Below are positions 40,013-51,971 of a stretch of DNA of 64,000 bases, one piece after another (position 1 is the first letter of the stretch; every line of letters starts with the position of its first letter). This DNA comes from Myxococcales bacterium. Lineage in GTDB: Bacteria > Myxococcota_A > Bradymonadia > Bradymonadales > GCA-2716585. Made by a program: the position numbers and the translations under genes. The notes beneath the pieces are model-generated. The model was not told the origin of the DNA. It was given only the letters and a program-made list of their open reading frames with translations, and ran no database searches. Location: NCBI GenBank assembly GCA_002716585.1, contig PBBL01000081.1, forward strand, positions 124,001-188,000, read 5' to 3'.

Positions 40013-43000
40013 TCAGGGGCGACCGGGGAAGATCGACCGCAGGTAGGTCTCGGCGATCGCGCCAACCTCGGCGGGGGGCGCGCCCTTCAACGCGTCGAGG
40101 ACCTCCTCGGTCTGGCGGTCGAGGCCCTGAACGTCGGCGCGCGCCTTGATGAGGGTGCTCAGCGCGTCCGGATCCAGCGACCCCTGCTTCGCGGTCAGCG
40201 CCAGCTTGACGACCCGCATGCGGAACACCACGGCGTCCCGGGTGCCGAGGGTCCGGCTCACCATGAGGGTGACGTCGTCGATCACCCCCAGGAGCTGCTC
40301 GTCTCGACCGAGACGACCCAGCAGGGCGATCATGTTGCTGCTGGCGCTCAGCTCGTCCTGCACCGGGATGCGCCCGTGCTGGTTCTGGATGAACGCCACG
40401 AGCGACGTCGCCAGGCTGTTCACGTCGCCGCGCTGATCCCAGTGGGCCCACAGCGCCCGGTCGAGGTCCATGTAGGCGATGTGCGGCGCCTTGTCCCCCA
40501 TCGCCTCCCGCGTGGCCTGGACCAGCTTGAGGCCCTCCTCCCCGCGATTCACCTCAACCAGGATCCGCGCCATCCGAACCGCCAGCTCGCTCGCCTCGTT
40601 GTAGAGCCCGGCCTGGATCAGCGCCTGGATGTGGGGCTCGACCTTGGCTGTGTCGGTGGGTTTGCGCGTGTTGGTCGCCTCAAGGAGGAGGCGCCACCCC
40701 TCGATCGCGGCGGTCGCGGCGGGATCGCGGCGCGGCGGCCGCACCCGCTTGATCGCCTCCCCGGCCTCCTTCAGCTCGCCGATCCAGGCCTGGTGGATGT
40801 TGAGCGCGACGCCGACGCCCCAGGTGGGCATGAGCCTGGAGCCGCGCGCGGCCCCCTCAAAGGTCTTCTTGAGGGTCGCGAGGTCGTCGGGCTTCTGCGC
40901 TTCGAGCGTGGCGCGCAGGAGCCCGGGCAGCCCCTTGAACTCATCGAAGCCGCGCAGGAGGCTGTGCAACCCCTCCTCATCTTCTTCCTCGTCGTCGTCC
41001 TCTTTCGCGTCCTCCTCGCCGCCTGGCAGCTGCTCCAGGAGCGGGGTGTCCTGCGCCGCAGCGAGCGCTCTGGCGAGGTCGTCGAGCTGCCGGGCGGTGT
41101 GGACGTGGCCGCGGGTGCGGGCGACGAGCGCGGTGATGTGAACGAGCGGCAGGTACAGCTCCTGACGGCTCTCGGTGAGGCCGCTCGCCTCGGCCACGCC
41201 GAGCGACTGCGGTGAGCCGTGGATGAGCAGGCGCCCGGTGGTGAGCGCCTCCAGGAGGGCGAGGTGGGCGGTCTTGTCGTCTCCGGCGCGGAAGGCGTAC
41301 ATGGCGCGGGCGAGGTAGGCGTGGATGATGCGATCGTAGCGGGGGGTGGCCAGCGGCGAGCCGACGCAGACGATCCGATCCTGGTTGCCGGTGGCGCCGG
41401 TCGCCCAGCCGAAGCCGATCTGGAACGTGCCGTCGCCTGCGCCTGGCGCGGAGGGGCTGAAGCGGTCCTCGATGTTGATCTGGGCTTGAAGCTCGGCGCG
41501 CCGAGATTGAATCTTGCATTGGACCACGCCGTCGCCGGTGAAGCCCGCGTCGATGAGCCGTTTGTAGAAGGCCAGGGCGTCGTCGGCCTCGTCGTGGCGC
41601 CCGAGGCGCTCCAGCGCCCAGGCCTTGGTCGGGAGGATCCCGTGGGTCTGGTGGGCCTTGTTGCAGGCGAGCGCGGGCTCGCCGAACTTGAGGACCTCGT
41701 TGATCGCCTTGAGGGCGTGCTCCGGGTTGTCCTGGGTGAAGTTGCCGTTCGCCTCAAAGGCCTTCGGGAGGTAGGCGTGCTGGCGGAGCGCCCCTTCGAG
41801 GGCCGACGCCTCGGCGCGGTCGAACGACGCGTGGGCGTCGTCCGGGTTGTCGCCGAAGGCGAGCTTGAGCACCCCGGCCAGCATCTGGGCGTAGCTGCGC
41901 TGCTCGGGAGGGTAGGTCGCGACCTTCTTCTCGACGTGGTCCGCGAAGTTGATCTTCCCGGCGTCCCCCCGAAGCAGGTTCTCGATCCCGACGGTCGCCG
42001 CGACCTCGACCATGTCGACGAGCATCTGCACGGTGTCGCCCTGGTCGTCGTCGTTGGCGTTCTTCGCCAGCGTTTGCTGGACGCGAACCAGCGCCTCGCG
42101 GAGGGGGCGCTGGATCGTCTGCGCGGCGGCCTCCATCGCCTCGTCCTCCTCGGCGTTGGAGGTGAGGTAGGTGAGCAGCGCCGTGTGGAGCGGCGGGGCG
42201 AGCTGGAGCAGCTCCCAGTCGCTCCCCCTCAACCCGAAGTCGTCCAGCGCCCCCTCCACCATCCTCGCCAGGATCACCTCACCCTCATCGAGGGCGACGT
42301 CGGCCCCCGCGCGGTCGCTCTCCGCGATGACGTAGGCGAAGACGTCGTGCAGCACGACGCGGCCCAGCTCCAGCCCGACGGCCCACCACCGCTGCTCCGC
42401 CTCGCCCCGTGTGCGCGTCGTCGCGAGGTCGGCCTTGAGCTTGCCCGCGTTGGCGCCGGGCGACTCGACGAGGTCGACGAGCGACGCCCCGACGCGGATG
42501 AGCCGGGTGACGGCGGCGCTGTGGTCGGGCTGCTCGAAGTTGAGCAGGAGGATCTTGAGGTCGGCCTCCAGGTTGGTGTCCATGGCCTTGAGGGCACCGA
42601 GCGCGGCGGCGGTGTCCCCCTGCACGAGGTGCACCAGCCCCTGGACGCCGCGGGTGGCGAGGCGCAGAGCGGGGGCGAGGCGGAGCATCATGGGCGCCTC
42701 GGGGTTGGCCTCGGTCGGGGTGACCTGGGCGAAGGTCGCGGCGGCCTCGTTCAGGGTCGGGTGGGGGTTGGCGCCCTGGGCGAGCGTGGCGCTCAGGGCG
42801 CGGATGACGTGGATGACGGCGATGAGCGCCTTGTCCTCGTCGCTGTCGCCGAGGCTGCTCCTGACACGCTGGAGGCCGTTGTTGAGGGCAAAGAGCACCT
42901 GGGTGCCCTGCTGGAGGCGGCCGGTGAAGGCGTACTGCAGGAGGCTCCCGCCGGTGCTCGTGATGACCGCGAGGATCCCGGCGCGGCCGTCGCCGCCCTC

Positions 43001-44515
43001 CATGGAGCGGGTCAACACCTGATCGACCAGCGCGGTGGACTGCTCCTGGTCCGGGCAGGTCATCAAAGGGAACAGGGAGGTGAGCAGGCGGGTGTTGTTG
43101 CGGCCGGTGAAGCCCTCGAAGGTGTCCTGGGCGATCAGGCGCTGGGTCTCCTCAAAGGCGAGGTTGCAGACGGGCGCCAGGGCGGTCGTGTCGGTGCCCT
43201 GCATCATGGCGCCGACCGAGCCCACGGCGAGCGCGCCGCTCGCCCCGGTGAGGCGGTACCAGCGCCGCTCGGGTTGATCGAGCCAGGCGAGCAGCCGCCG
43301 AATCGAGGCCGGGCGGATCTGGTAGTTATCGTCGAAGATGTCGGAGGTTCGGGCGAACACGGCGAGGTCGTCTCGCCCGTTCCCCTCCAGCCTGGCGTAG
43401 AGGTCCTCGATAACGTCCTCCTTGCGCTGCTCGAACCCGTCGTCACAGGGACCGTCGGGTTGGCCGTTGTAGGCCACGGCCCACGCCCCGAACAGCTTGA
43501 GGCGCTCCGCCGGGAGCCCCGGGAAGGCGCGCCCGAGCGCCTCCATCTCGGACTGGTAGGTCTGGCGGTCGGCGGGGCTGAACCAGCGGTCGGGGCGCTC
43601 CTCCAGCGAGGTGTTGCGCCAGACCGACTCGAAGCGGCTCACCTCGTTGATGTACTGGCAGACGGGCTTCTGCGCCTCGGGCGGCTCCAGCTCGCTCTTG
43701 TTGAATGCGTCGATGAACGCCTCGTCCAGCTCACCGGAGGCGAGCGAGGCGGCGCGGTGGAGCATGTACTGGAGCGCGGCGTGGCTGGAGCACAGGTCGG
43801 CGCCCTCCGGGTGGCGGCGGACAGCCTCCTGGAGCAGCATGAACGCCTCGGTGGGGCGCGCCTCGCGCAGGAGCTGGTCGGCGCGACCCACGCGGGACGC
43901 CGACTCCCACGCCCCGGCGGCGCCGCCCACGGGCAGGCCGAGGAGCTGGTAGGTGAGGGGCGCCGCCGGGACGACGCGGTCGCGTTGGTAGACCCCGGCG
44001 ACTCCACCCGCGGCGGCGACGACCTGGGCGACCAGCGCGTCGCCCTGGAGCGGCCCCGCGCCCGCCGGGACCGTGAGCGGGACCCGCAGCGTGGGCTTGC
44101 CCGCCTTGGTGTCCGGCGTGTCGCGGGCGTCCTTGAACAGGATGATCGCCTCGGACGGGACGGGGTCGGCGGGGACCTGGAGGCCCTGCGCCAGCCCGCG
44201 GAGCTGCTCATGCAGCTCCGCGGGCAGCTTCGGCGCCGGGTTGAGCCAGAGGCCGAGGCGGATCGCGTCGTCGCGCCCCTCCTGAGGCAGGTCCGTCCGC
44301 CTCAGCGCGCCCGCGATGAGCGCCTCGCCGGCGGCTTCGCGGTCGCCTCGCTGCGCCGCGCGCGACAGGGTCAGGAGGCAGGGCTGTTCGGCGGCGACGG
44401 GGCACGGGTCGGGCTGCCCGTCGGACAGCGCCTGGAGCGAGACGGGCTTCATCTCGACCGAGGCGCAGCCCCAGAGCAGCGCGGTGGCGAGTGTGGCGAG
44501 CGCGAGCTTCTTCAT
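40013..44515 (-). CDS. Very large helical-repeat (TPR-like) lipoprotein
   Basis: A 1500-residue lipoprotein. AGGAG precedes the ATG at 44515, and the signal peptide is MKKLALATLATALLWGC (lipidated Cys17). Apart from a short acidic run (EDAKEDDDEEEDEE, roughly two thirds along), the protein is almost entirely amphipathic helices with TPR-like Ala/Leu/Gly spacing, for example KAWALERLGRHDEADDALA. It contains no enzyme motif. The size and architecture suggest a periplasm- or outer-membrane-anchored scaffold. It is transcribed away from prkA. Its family is not recognised, and the role is open. Confidence 0.8.
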   Translation of the reverse strand: MKKLALATLATALLWGCASVEMKPVSLQALSDGQPDPCPVAAEQPCLLTLSRAAQRGDREAAGEALIAGALRRTDLPQEGRDDAIRLGLWLNPAPKLPAELHEQLRGLAQGLQVPADPVPSEAIILFKDARDTPDTKAGKPTLRVPLTVPAGAGPLQGDALVAQVVAAAGGVAGVYQRDRVVPAAPLTYQLLGLPVGGAAGAWESASRVGRADQLLREARPTEAFMLLQEAVRRHPEGADLCSSHAALQYMLHRAASLASGELDEAFIDAFNKSELEPPEAQKPVCQYINEVSRFESVWRNTSLEERPDRWFSPADRQTYQSEMEALGRAFPGLPAERLKLFGAWAVAYNGQPDGPCDDGFEQRKEDVIEDLYARLEGNGRDDLAVFARTSDIFDDNYQIRPASIRRLLAWLDQPERRWYRLTGASGALAVGSVGAMMQGTDTTALAPVCNLAFEETQRLIAQDTFEGFTGRNNTRLLTSLFPLMTCPDQEQSTALVDQVLTRSMEGGDGRAGILAVITSTGGSLLQYAFTGRLQQGTQVLFALNNGLQRVRSSLGDSDEDKALIAVIHVIRALSATLAQGANPHPTLNEAAATFAQVTPTEANPEAPMMLRLAPALRLATRGVQGLVHLVQGDTAAALGALKAMDTNLEADLKILLLNFEQPDHSAAVTRLIRVGASLVDLVESPGANAGKLKADLATTRTRGEAEQRWWAVGLELGRVVLHDVFAYVIAESDRAGADVALDEGEVILARMVEGALDDFGLRGSDWELLQLAPPLHTALLTYLTSNAEEDEAMEAAAQTIQRPLREALVRVQQTLAKNANDDDQGDTVQMLVDMVEVAATVGIENLLRGDAGKINFADHVEKKVATYPPEQRSYAQMLAGVLKLAFGDNPDDAHASFDRAEASALEGALRQHAYLPKAFEANGNFTQDNPEHALKAINEVLKFGEPALACNKAHQTHGILPTKAWALERLGRHDEADDALAFYKRLIDAGFTGDGVVQCKIQSRRAELQAQINIEDRFSPSAPGAGDGTFQIGFGWATGATGNQDRIVCVGSPLATPRYDRIIHAYLARAMYAFRAGDDKTAHLALLEALTTGRLLIHGSPQSLGVAEASGLTESRQELYLPLVHITALVARTRGHVHTARQLDDLARALAAAQDTPLLEQLPGGEEDAKEDDDEEEDEEGLHSLLRGFDEFKGLPGLLRATLEAQKPDDLATLKKTFEGAARGSRLMPTWGVGVALNIHQAWIGELKEAGEAIKRVRPPRRDPAATAAIEGWRLLLEATNTRKPTDTAKVEPHIQALIQAGLYNEASELAVRMARILVEVNRGEEGLKLVQATREAMGDKAPHIAYMDLDRALWAHWDQRGDVNSLATSLVAFIQNQHGRIPVQDELSASSNMIALLGRLGRDEQLLGVIDDVTLMVSRTLGTRDAVVFRMRVVKLALTAKQGSLDPDALSTLIKARADVQGLDRQTEEVLDALKGAPPAEVGAIAETYLRSIFPGRP

Positions 44516-44922
44516 CGGGACTCCTGGGTCAAACGCGCGTGATTCGGCCGCCTCGCCGAGGCTGCGAGGCGCGACGCGGGTTGATGCTGGGACGCGCGTC
44601 ACGACCCCGGGGTCGAGCACCGAGGGCTCCTGGCGGGCGTGGCGCGGTCTGGCGATGCGCGTGTGAGGGTGCCACACACGCGCGGACCTGTCACCCGCCA
44701 TGATCCGGCCTGGGGGTTGACAACAGCGGGTGAAAATCCTGGAATCTGTCTCGGCGTGCGCCTGGATGTGGTAAGGTCAGGTTCAATGAACCGGGCTGAT
44801 CTTCAAGAGCCCCTGGGGGAATGAACCGGACGAGCAATACGTCCAGGGAAACGCCACGCCGCGCTCGGCCCGAGGCCGTGCGCGCTCGCCTGCACAAACA
44901 CAGGTACGATGGGAGGAAGTGC
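44516..44922. other. Divergent intergenic region, lipoprotein / prkA
   Basis: 407 bases separating the large lipoprotein gene (minus) from prkA (plus). It holds the prkA promoter (44717-44745) and a leader of about 170 bases. Within the leader is a possible 12-codon reading frame at 44786-44824. The ten-base ATGAACCGG-containing segment occurs twice, at 44785 and 44820, 35 bases apart. No other gene seen. Confidence 0.45.
44717..44745 (+). promoter_or_regulatory. Candidate sigma-70 promoter for the prkA operon
   Basis: TTGACA at 44717-44722 (perfect), 17-base spacer, TGGAAT at 44740-44745 (four of six). Leaves a 5' leader of about 170 bases before the prkA ATG. Confidence 0.6.
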
Positions 44923-46968
<2,046 letters not shown>

Positions 46969-46992
46969 TCGCCTGATGCCTCGACATCCGGC

Positions 46993-47026
46993 GCGGCGAG
47001 CGTTGGGGTCACCCGACGCTCGCCGC
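46993..47026 (+). terminator. Hairpin between prkA and yeaH (attenuator or processing site)
   Basis: A 15-bp stem with one G-U pair (46993-47007 and 47012-47026) and a four-base loop, 24 bases past the prkA stop. No T run follows. Because all three genes share orientation and function, it more likely tunes expression or protects the prkA mRNA end than stops transcription completely. Confidence 0.5.
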
Positions 47027-47075
47027 CATCACCTCAACTCAACCAGGTGGGCGCGCGAGCGCTCATCGGAGTGTT

Positions 47076-48182
47076 ATGAGTCGAATTCAGACAGACCATC
47101 GCCGCTTTCGACAGATCGTCCGGGGCAAGATCAAGCGCAACCTCAAGCGCTACATGTCCCAGGGCGAGCTGATCGGTCGTAAGGGCAAGGACAAGGTCTC
47201 GATCCCGATCCCCCGCATCGACATCCCCCGCTTCCGGTTTGGCCAGCGCCAGTCCGGCGGGGTCAGCCAGGGCAACGGCGACGTCGGCGACTCCCTCGGG
47301 CAAGGCGATCAGCAGCCCGGCCAGGGCGGTCAGGCGGGCGACCAGGCCGGGGATCACAGCCTGGAGGTCGAGGTCAGCCTCGACGAGCTGGCCGAGATCA
47401 TGGGCGAGGAGCTTGAGCTGCCGCGCATCGAGCCCAAGGGCAAGGAGTCGCTGGAGACGCTCAAGGAGAAGTACACCGGGATCCGCCCGGTCGGCCCCGA
47501 GTCGCTCCGCCACTTCAAGCGGACCTACAAGCAGGCCCTCAAGCGCATGGTCGCCACCGGGGCCTACAACCCCAACAACCCCATCGTCCTCCCCATCCGT
47601 GAGGACAAGCGCTACCGCGCCTGGACCGAGATCAAGGAGCGCCACGCCAACGCCGTCATCGTCTACATGATGGACGTCTCCGGCTCCATGGGCGACGAGC
47701 AGAAGGAGATCGTCCGCATCGAGTCCTTCTGGATCGACACCTGGCTCCGCTCCCAGTACCAGGGCATCGAGTCGCGCTACATCATCCACGACGCCACCGC
47801 CCGCGAGGTGGACGCCCACACCTTCTTCCACACCCGCGAGTCGGGCGGCACGATGATCTCCAGCGCCTACAGCCTCTGCGCCCGCATCATCGAGGCCGAG
47901 TACCCGCTGGAGGACTGGAACATCTACCCCTTCCACTTCTCCGATGGCGACAACTGGTCCGTCGATGACACCCTGGAGTGCATGAACCTCCTGCGCGACC
48001 AGCTCATCCCCTCGTGCAACATGTTCGGCTATGGACAGGTCGAGTCGCCCTACGGCTCCGGCCAGTTCATCAAGGATCTGCGCGAGCACTTCGACGACGA
48101 GGAGAAGATGACGCTCAGTGAGATCAAGAACCGTGACGCGATCCTCGGCTCCATCAAGGACTTCCTCGGCAAGGGCATGTGA
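47076..48182 (+). CDS. yeaH: YeaH/YhbH family protein (DUF444)
   Basis: A 368-residue DUF444 protein, close to the 385-427 of Bacillus YhbH and E. coli YeaH. The N-terminus is basic ([20 protein letters not shown]), then a Gly/Gln-rich linker (about 60-95). A VWA-like metal-binding core follows, with [16 protein letters not shown] as a MIDAS-like site. It works with PrkA in stress physiology, probably as a partner or substrate, but its biochemical role is not settled. It starts after the 46993-47026 hairpin and is followed 54 bases later by spoVR. Confidence 0.92.
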   Translation: MSRIQTDHRRFRQIVRGKIKRNLKRYMSQGELIGRKGKDKVSIPIPRIDIPRFRFGQRQSGGVSQGNGDVGDSLGQGDQQPGQGGQAGDQAGDHSLEVEVSLDELAEIMGEELELPRIEPKGKESLETLKEKYTGIRPVGPESLRHFKRTYKQALKRMVATGAYNPNNPIVLPIREDKRYRAWTEIKERHANAVIVYMMDVSGSMGDEQKEIVRIESFWIDTWLRSQYQGIESRYIIHDATAREVDAHTFFHTRESGGTMISSAYSLCARIIEAEYPLEDWNIYPFHFSDGDNWSVDDTLECMNLLRDQLIPSCNMFGYGQVESPYGSGQFIKDLREHFDDEEKMTLSEIKNRDAILGSIKDFLGKGM

Positions 48183-48236
48183 TTGCCCCCGGCCTCGCCA
48201 TGAACGCGTGAACCACACCCCATCTGGAGGAGACCG

Positions 48237-50936
48237 ATGACGCTGCCCCTGCACCTGTGGGAGATCAAGGAGAACATCCGAATCATCGCCGAGGACCTCG
48301 GCCTCGACTTCTTCGAGACCATCTTCGAGGTCGTTGACTACAAGCGGATGAATGAGATCGCCGCGTTCGGTGGGTACCCCACCCGCTACCCGCACTGGCG
48401 CTTCGGCATGGAGTACGAGCAGCTCTCCAAGAGCTACGCCTATGGCCTCTCCAAGATCTACGAGATGGTCATCAACAACAACCCCTGCTACGCCTACCTC
48501 CTCGAAGGCAACAACCTCGTCGATCAAAAGACCGTCATCTCGCACGTCTACGGTCACTGCGACTTCTTCAAGAACAACTACTTCTTCAGCAAGACCAACC
48601 GCAAGATGATGGACGAGATGGCCAACCACGCCACCCGCGTCCGTCGCTACATCGACCGGTACGGGATCGAGAAGGTCGAGTCCTTCATCGACGTCTGCCT
48701 CTCCATCGACAACCTGATCGACTACTTCTCCCCCTTCATCGTCCGCTCGCGCGAGTCCGACCCCAGCACCGAGGACGACGATCACGACATCGTCGTCCCT
48801 CGCCTGCGCTCCAAGGAGTACATGGAGGACTTCATCAACCCTCCCGAGTACATCGAGGCGCAGCGCAAGAAGCTCATCGAGGAGCGCGACAGGAAGCGCA
48901 CCTTCCCCGAGCACCCCCAGCGCGACGTCATGCTCTTTCTCCTGGAGAACGCCCCGCTGGCGGGCTGGGAGAGCGACATCCTCAGCATCATCCGTGAGGA
49001 GGCCTACTACTTCGCCCCCCAGGGGCAGACCAAGGTCATGAACGAAGGTTGGGCCTGCGTGCACCCGGACACCTACGTCTTCACCGATCAAGGCATGGTC
49101 TGCATGCGCGACCTCGTGGAGCGCGGCTGCGGTGAGGTCTTCGACGGCGAGAAGCGACAGCGGGTCTACGACCGGAACATCATCAGGAACCACGACTCGG
49201 TCACGGTCCGCACCCGGCGCGGGCTGGAGCTGTGCGGCTCGAACAACCACCGCGTCCTCCTTGAGGACGGTGAGACCTGGAAGCGCCTCGATGAGCTGGA
49301 GATCGGCGACTCGATCGCGATCAGCGGCGGCGGTGACATGTGGCCCGAGGCGATGGTGCCTCTGACCTGGTCGCTCCCCCCAACCATGACCCTCCACGAC
49401 GTCGCCGAGCAGGCCGACGTGTCCGTGTGGACCGTGCTCCGGCGCAGAGCGGGGCGGAACGTGCGCGCGGCCCTCGCGGTGGATGAGGCGCTTGAGGAGT
49501 ACGAGGCCCTTCAGCAGGTCGCGCCTGCGCGCTCCATCAACCGCCGCGCGGTCGTCCGCGTCCCTGAGGTCCTTGATGAGCGGCTCGGCGCCTTCCTGGG
49601 CTACCTCGTGGGCGATGGCCACATCAGCCGCGTCAAGCGTCACCTCGGGCTGACCTCGGGTGATGAGTCCCAGGCCCTCCACTTCCTGAAGCTGGGCCAG
49701 GAGCTCTTTGACGTGACCGCCAGCATGCACAAGGACGAGGGCCGCTGGCGCGTCCTCCTCCACTCCGAGACGGTGTCCGACTTCCTCGTGGATGGCCTCG
49801 GCCTCACCGAAGGCCCCAGCGCCCGCGACAAGCAGATCCCCGCGGAGGTCCTGCGCTCGTCGGAGCCGGTCGTCCGCGCGTTCCTGAGGGCGCTCTTTGA
49901 CAGCGACGGCTACGCCGGTCGGCAGGGGGTCATCCTCAGCACGTCGAGCGACAAGCTCGCCGAGCAGGTCCAGCTGCTGCTGCTCAACTATGGGATCCTC
50001 AGCCGCAAGCGCCTTCAACAGGATGGGTGCTGGCACGTCCACGTCACCGGTCGCTCCGCTCAGGTCTACGCGGAGCGGGTTGGCTTCGGGCTTGCGCGTA
50101 AGCAGGAGGCGCTCGACGCCTACCTCCAGGACCACACGTGGTTCAAGCAGGAGCGCTGGCTCGATGAGATCGTCGAGATCGAGCACGGGCAGTGTGACGT
50201 CTACGACATCTCGGTCACCGAGACCCATCGGTACGCGGCGGGAGGGGTGATCAACCACAACTCCTACTGGCACTCCAAGATCATGACCGAGCACGTCCTC
50301 GACGCCAGCGAGATCATCGATTACGCCGAGGCCTACGCGAGCGTCATGGCCACCGCGCCCGGCCAGTTCAACCCCTACAAGCTCGGCATCGAGCTGTTCC
50401 GCAACATCGAAGACCGCTGGAACAAGGGGCAGTTCGGCAAGGAGTGGGAGGAGTGCGAGGACCTCGCCGCCAAGGAGAGCTGGAACCGCCAGCTCGGCCT
50501 CGGGCGGGAGAAGATCTTCCAGGTGCGCTCCATCTACAACGACGTCACCTTCATCGACGAGTTCCTCACCGAGGACTTCGCGCGCGAGCAGAAGCTCTTC
50601 ACCTTTGGCTACAACAAGAAAAGCCGCCAGTGGGAGATCGAGAGCCGCGAGTTCGCCGAGATCAAGCAGAAGCTGTTGTTCCAGCTCACCAACTTCGGCC
50701 AGCCCACGATCATGGTCAAGGACGGCAACTTCGGCAACCGCGCCGAGCTGCTCCTCCACCACCGGTTTGAGGGGGTCGAGCTGAAGATGGACTACGCCCG
50801 CGACGTTCTTGAGAACATCAGCCGCATCTGGCGTCGCCCCGTCAACCTGGAGACGATCGTCGAGGGCAAGGGGCGCCTGCTCACCTACAACGGCTCCGAC
50901 CACAGCGACCGCCCCATCGAGTACGAGCCCGTCTGA
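48237..50936 (+). CDS. spoVR: SpoVR family protein interrupted by an intein
   Basis: The reading frame is 899 residues: a 497-residue SpoVR (YcgB) host protein plus a 402-residue intein at residues 274-675. GGAGGAG lies five bases before the ATG. The SpoVR parts run continuously across the insertion: ...KVMNEGWA, then after the intein [15 protein letters not shown], together rebuilding the family's conserved NEGWASYWH core. After splicing the length matches E. coli YcgB (510). SpoVR works with PrkA and YeaH in stress or sporulation-linked development, but its chemistry is unknown. As translated, the precursor should be inactive in its conserved core until the intein leaves. Confidence 0.95.
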   Translation: MTLPLHLWEIKENIRIIAEDLGLDFFETIFEVVDYKRMNEIAAFGGYPTRYPHWRFGMEYEQLSKSYAYGLSKIYEMVINNNPCYAYLLEGNNLVDQKTVISHVYGHCDFFKNNYFFSKTNRKMMDEMANHATRVRRYIDRYGIEKVESFIDVCLSIDNLIDYFSPFIVRSRESDPSTEDDDHDIVVPRLRSKEYMEDFINPPEYIEAQRKKLIEERDRKRTFPEHPQRDVMLFLLENAPLAGWESDILSIIREEAYYFAPQGQTKVMNEGWACVHPDTYVFTDQGMVCMRDLVERGCGEVFDGEKRQRVYDRNIIRNHDSVTVRTRRGLELCGSNNHRVLLEDGETWKRLDELEIGDSIAISGGGDMWPEAMVPLTWSLPPTMTLHDVAEQADVSVWTVLRRRAGRNVRAALAVDEALEEYEALQQVAPARSINRRAVVRVPEVLDERLGAFLGYLVGDGHISRVKRHLGLTSGDESQALHFLKLGQELFDVTASMHKDEGRWRVLLHSETVSDFLVDGLGLTEGPSARDKQIPAEVLRSSEPVVRAFLRALFDSDGYAGRQGVILSTSSDKLAEQVQLLLLNYGILSRKRLQQDGCWHVHVTGRSAQVYAERVGFGLARKQEALDAYLQDHTWFKQERWLDEIVEIEHGQCDVYDISVTETHRYAAGGVINHNSYWHSKIMTEHVLDASEIIDYAEAYASVMATAPGQFNPYKLGIELFRNIEDRWNKGQFGKEWEECEDLAAKESWNRQLGLGREKIFQVRSIYNDVTFIDEFLTEDFAREQKLFTFGYNKKSRQWEIESREFAEIKQKLLFQLTNFGQPTIMVKDGNFGNRAELLLHHRFEGVELKMDYARDVLENISRIWRRPVNLETIVEGKGRLLTYNGSDHSDRPIEYEPV
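49056..50261 (+). mobile_element. Intein with LAGLIDADG homing endonuclease, inside SpoVR
   Basis: 402 residues between Ala273 and Ser676. Splice residues: Cys at position 1 ([20 protein letters not shown], block A), block [17 protein letters not shown] (His at intein position 65; Ser-Asn-Asn-His instead of Thr-x-x-His), block [17 protein letters not shown], block G VINHN ending in His-Asn, then Ser as first C-extein residue. Endonuclease motifs are [10 protein letters not shown] (Asp460 of the precursor) and [12 protein letters not shown] (Asp555/Asp557), so both catalytic acids are kept. A helix-turn-helix resembling LacI ([19 protein letters not shown], from residue 384) lies between the splicing and endonuclease parts. 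Composition resembles the neighbours, so it is not obviously recent. Confidence 0.93.
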
Positions 50937-51216
50937 TCTCCACAAACCACGTCATGGACGGCGTGGGCCTCTCCTCCTCAGCCGCCTTCAGGCGCGCACG
51001 AAGGTGACCGAACCGCAACCCGGTTCACGGAACCGTCACACTGTCCCCGCCACCGAAACCGACCCTCAGCAACCGACACGCAGTTTCGCTGAGAGTTAAC
51101 TGCGCCTTCATTTCCCCGTCACAGAGCCCGGTTAGACAAGGGGCCGTCAGCCAAGCGCTGCGCTCACCTCGCGAACCTGCGAGGCGAGCGCCTCAACCCT
51201 GGCCACGGTTCAGCCC
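50937..51216 (+). other. Intergenic region before the response regulator
   Basis: 280 bases. It contains two CCGTCACA segments (near 51026 and 51117) about 90 bases apart and an imperfect hairpin with 11-base arms just before the regulator. I see no confident promoter, and the GTCACA pair is not spaced like a Pho box. No gene seen. Confidence 0.4.
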
Positions 51217-51891
51217 ATGTCGCGGAGGATTCTCATTGTCGAGGATGAGGTGGAGCAGGCGGGGGTCCTCAAGAGGATCCTCACCGGCGCAGGGTTTCAA
51301 ACCCTCCTCGCCTCGACCGGGGGAGCGACGCTCAGGCTTGTCCGCGAGGCGAGGCCCCACCTGATCCTCTTGGACGGGACCCTGCCGGACATGCCGGGGC
51401 TTCAGGTCTGTCGGATCCTCAAGCAGGATCCTGAGCTGAGCTGGATCCCGGTCGTCCTGCTCACCCGCAGGTGTGAGCAGGAGCGGATCCTGGGTCTTGA
51501 GCTGGGCGCCACCGACTGCGTGGTCAAGCCCTTCAGCACGCGGGAGCTGGTGCTGCGCGTCAAGGCGATCCTCAAGCACTTTTCGCCCAACGCGGACGTC
51601 CGCGTTCTGACGCTGGGGCCTGTGACCGTCGATGTCCACGCCGCGCGGGTCCGTGTTCACGGCGCTCCGATCGAGCTGACGCCCATCGAGTACCGCCTCC
51701 TGGTCTGCCTCCTGCGTGCGCAGGGCAAGGTGTTCACCCGAGAGGAGCTGCTCGACGGGATCTGGGGGCGAGACGCTGAAGTTCAGGACCGCACCGTGGA
51801 CGTCCACATCATGCGGTTACGCGAAAAACTTCAATCCGCTGGCGAGTTTGTTGAGACCGTCCGAGGCGTTGGATACCGCCTCGGTGGGTGA
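51217..51891 (+). CDS. OmpR/PhoB-family response regulator
   Basis: A 224-residue DNA-binding regulator. The receiver domain has acidic Glu9/Asp10, phospho-acceptor Asp53 (ILLDGTLPDMPG), Thr83 (VLLTRR) and Lys104 (CVVKPFS). The C-terminal winged helix contains LTPIEYRLLVCLLRAQGKVF and the recognition helix DRTVDVHIMRLREKL. All phospho-relay residues are intact. There is no histidine kinase gene beside it, so it is an orphan here. It sits just upstream of the lipoprotein and TonB operon, which makes those genes its likely targets. No clear ribosome site precedes the ATG. Confidence 0.9.
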   Translation: MSRRILIVEDEVEQAGVLKRILTGAGFQTLLASTGGATLRLVREARPHLILLDGTLPDMPGLQVCRILKQDPELSWIPVVLLTRRCEQERILGLELGATDCVVKPFSTRELVLRVKAILKHFSPNADVRVLTLGPVTVDVHAARVRVHGAPIELTPIEYRLLVCLLRAQGKVFTREELLDGIWGRDAEVQDRTVDVHIMRLREKLQSAGEFVETVRGVGYRLGG

Positions 51892-51971
51892 GCTGTGTGA
51901 CGACAGGTCCGGCGACCCCGATGGTGGGGTGCCGCCGGTACGAAGCAACGCGTTCAAGGAGACGTTCCAAC

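Noticed and set aside
41219-44542. Long open reading frame on the plus strand opposite the 1500-residue lipoprotein
   Set aside because: Antisense shadow of high-GC coding; its translation is a low-complexity Gly/Val/Asp/Glu mix without domains, whereas the minus strand has signal peptide, ribosome site and helical repeats.
44821-44922. Upstream prkA start at 44821
   Set aside because: It would add a basic, unconserved extension; the ATG at 44923 has a strong ribosome site.
49056-50261. Insertion in spoVR as an assembly artefact or frameshifted gene fusion
   Set aside because: The frame is kept through both junctions and the splice motifs (Cys1, His-Asn, +1 Ser) are present exactly at the borders.
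47034-50945. 1303-codon minus-strand frame opposite yeaH and spoVR
   Set aside because: Hydrophobic/acidic repeat-like translation expected from antisense of high-GC genes; the plus strand encodes known families.
51023-51125. Possible PhoB box from two CCGTCACA segments before the regulator
   Set aside because: Pho boxes need close direct repeats about 11 bases apart; these lie about 90 bases apart.
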